This document shows, piece after piece, positions 5,096-5,397 of a stretch of DNA of 5,397 nt. This DNA comes from Aquificaceae bacterium UBA2488 (lineage in GTDB: Bacteria > Aquificota > Aquificia > Aquificales > Aquificaceae). Numbering within the stretch: the first letter of the stretch is position 1; every line of letters starts with the position of its first letter. Position numbers and translations under genes: made by a program. Under the pieces are notes generated by a model. It was not told the origin of the DNA. It did no database searches and was given only the letters and a program-made list of their open reading frames with translations. The stretch is taken from positions 1 to 5,397 of the forward strand of contig DDOS01000119.1 of the NCBI GenBank assembly GCA_002341805.1. The letters are read 5' to 3'.

Positions 5096-5397
5096 CAACA
5101 TTCTTTGTAGATTTTGATGGTACTATAACGCTTCAGGATACGGTAGATTCTATCCTGGAGCGGTTCGCTCCAAAAGAATGGCTTGATATAGAGCAAGACT
5201 GGCAAAAGGGCGTTATTGATTCAAAAACCTGTTTAGATCTTCAAATGTCTTTGATAAGAGACATATCTAAAGATAAACTTTATGAGTTTTTGGATTCAAT
5301 ACAAATAGATCCAGGGTTTATGAAGTTCATAGACTTTGCAAAATCAAACTACAATGCAAAGATATATATATTAAGTGATGGTTTTAGGCTTTTTATA
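5092..5397 (+). CDS. HAD-superfamily IB phosphatase, MtnX/SerB-like (3' partial, probable ATA start)
   Basis: The frame is open from after a TAA at 5071-5073 to the window end. From ATA 5092 it gives 102 residues starting (M)TTFFVDFDGTIT. D7 and D9 of DFDGT form HAD motif I (nucleophile and acid/base). S95 in YILSDGF is motif II. Motif III would be beyond the window. The cap region (DTVDSILERFAPKEW, then GVIDSK) resembles B. subtilis MtnX, the phosphatase of the methionine salvage pathway, but SerB-type phosphoserine phosphatases share this fold, so the substrate is not assigned. There is no ATG, GTG or TTG between the upstream stop and motif I; the first in-frame ATG is at 5245 and would remove the catalytic Asp. 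ATA 5092 overlaps the tpx stop, lies 8 bases after GGAG and gives the expected N-terminal length, so I take it as the start. It is probably co-transcribed with tpx. Confidence 0.8.
   Translation, partial: MTTFFVDFDGTITLQDTVDSILERFAPKEWLDIEQDWQKGVIDSKTCLDLQMSLIRDISKDKLYEFLDSIQIDPGFMKFIDFAKSNYNAKIYILSDGFRLFI

Noticed and set aside
1..5397. Mobile element, CRISPR array, tRNA or rRNA
   Set aside because: No transposase, repeat-spacer pattern, cloverleaf-like sequence or rRNA segment is visible; the window is nearly filled by housekeeping genes.

Overview
This is a compact, AT-rich bacterial chromosomal segment with every gene on the + strand. Gene content and protein style (DapB end, HNH protein, zinc-ribbon L28, Fur-family regulator, YbgC-type thioesterase, GlnE, Tpx, HAD-IB phosphatase), together with low GC and tight packing, suggest a thermophilic Aquificota bacterium, possibly Hydrogenobaculum-like. 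That assignment is inference from memory of family sequences, not a database result. I see no mobile element, CRISPR array, tRNA, rRNA or prophage gene.

Layout. 1-180 is the C-terminal end of dapB (lysine/peptidoglycan precursor synthesis); its stop overlaps the start of an HNH nuclease-like gene (177-701) as ATGA. A 54-base gap carries an extended -10 promoter and a perfect 17-bp dyad in front of rpmB (756-947, ribosomal protein L28 with four zinc-ligand cysteines). A 71-base gap with another extended -10 leads to a probably leaderless Fur-family regulator gene (1019-1474). That gene runs by overlaps into a hotdog thioesterase (1441-1836) and then glnE (1826-4486, bifunctional glutamine synthetase adenylyltransferase/deadenylylase), so these three look like one operon. 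A 102-base gap holds a candidate promoter, a palindromic operator-like site and a strong ribosome binding site for tpx (4589-5095, thiol peroxidase). The last gene, a HAD-IB phosphatase related to MtnX/SerB, starts at the tpx stop and runs off the window end.

How they relate. Most genes are ordinary housekeeping. Three points stand out. (1) The terminal HAD gene has no ATG, GTG or TTG before its catalytic DxD motif; the best start is an ATA that overlaps the tpx stop and sits 8 bases after GGAG. (2) A 15-bp, partly palindromic sequence at the start of the Fur-family gene recurs with 12/15 identity in front of tpx, and both copies resemble Per/Fur boxes. This suggests the regulator controls itself and the peroxidase, although its metal-site residue is of the Fur type rather than the PerR type. 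(3) A perfect 8-1-8 inverted repeat spans the predicted transcription start and the ribosome binding site of rpmB. I found no convincing novel multi-gene system.
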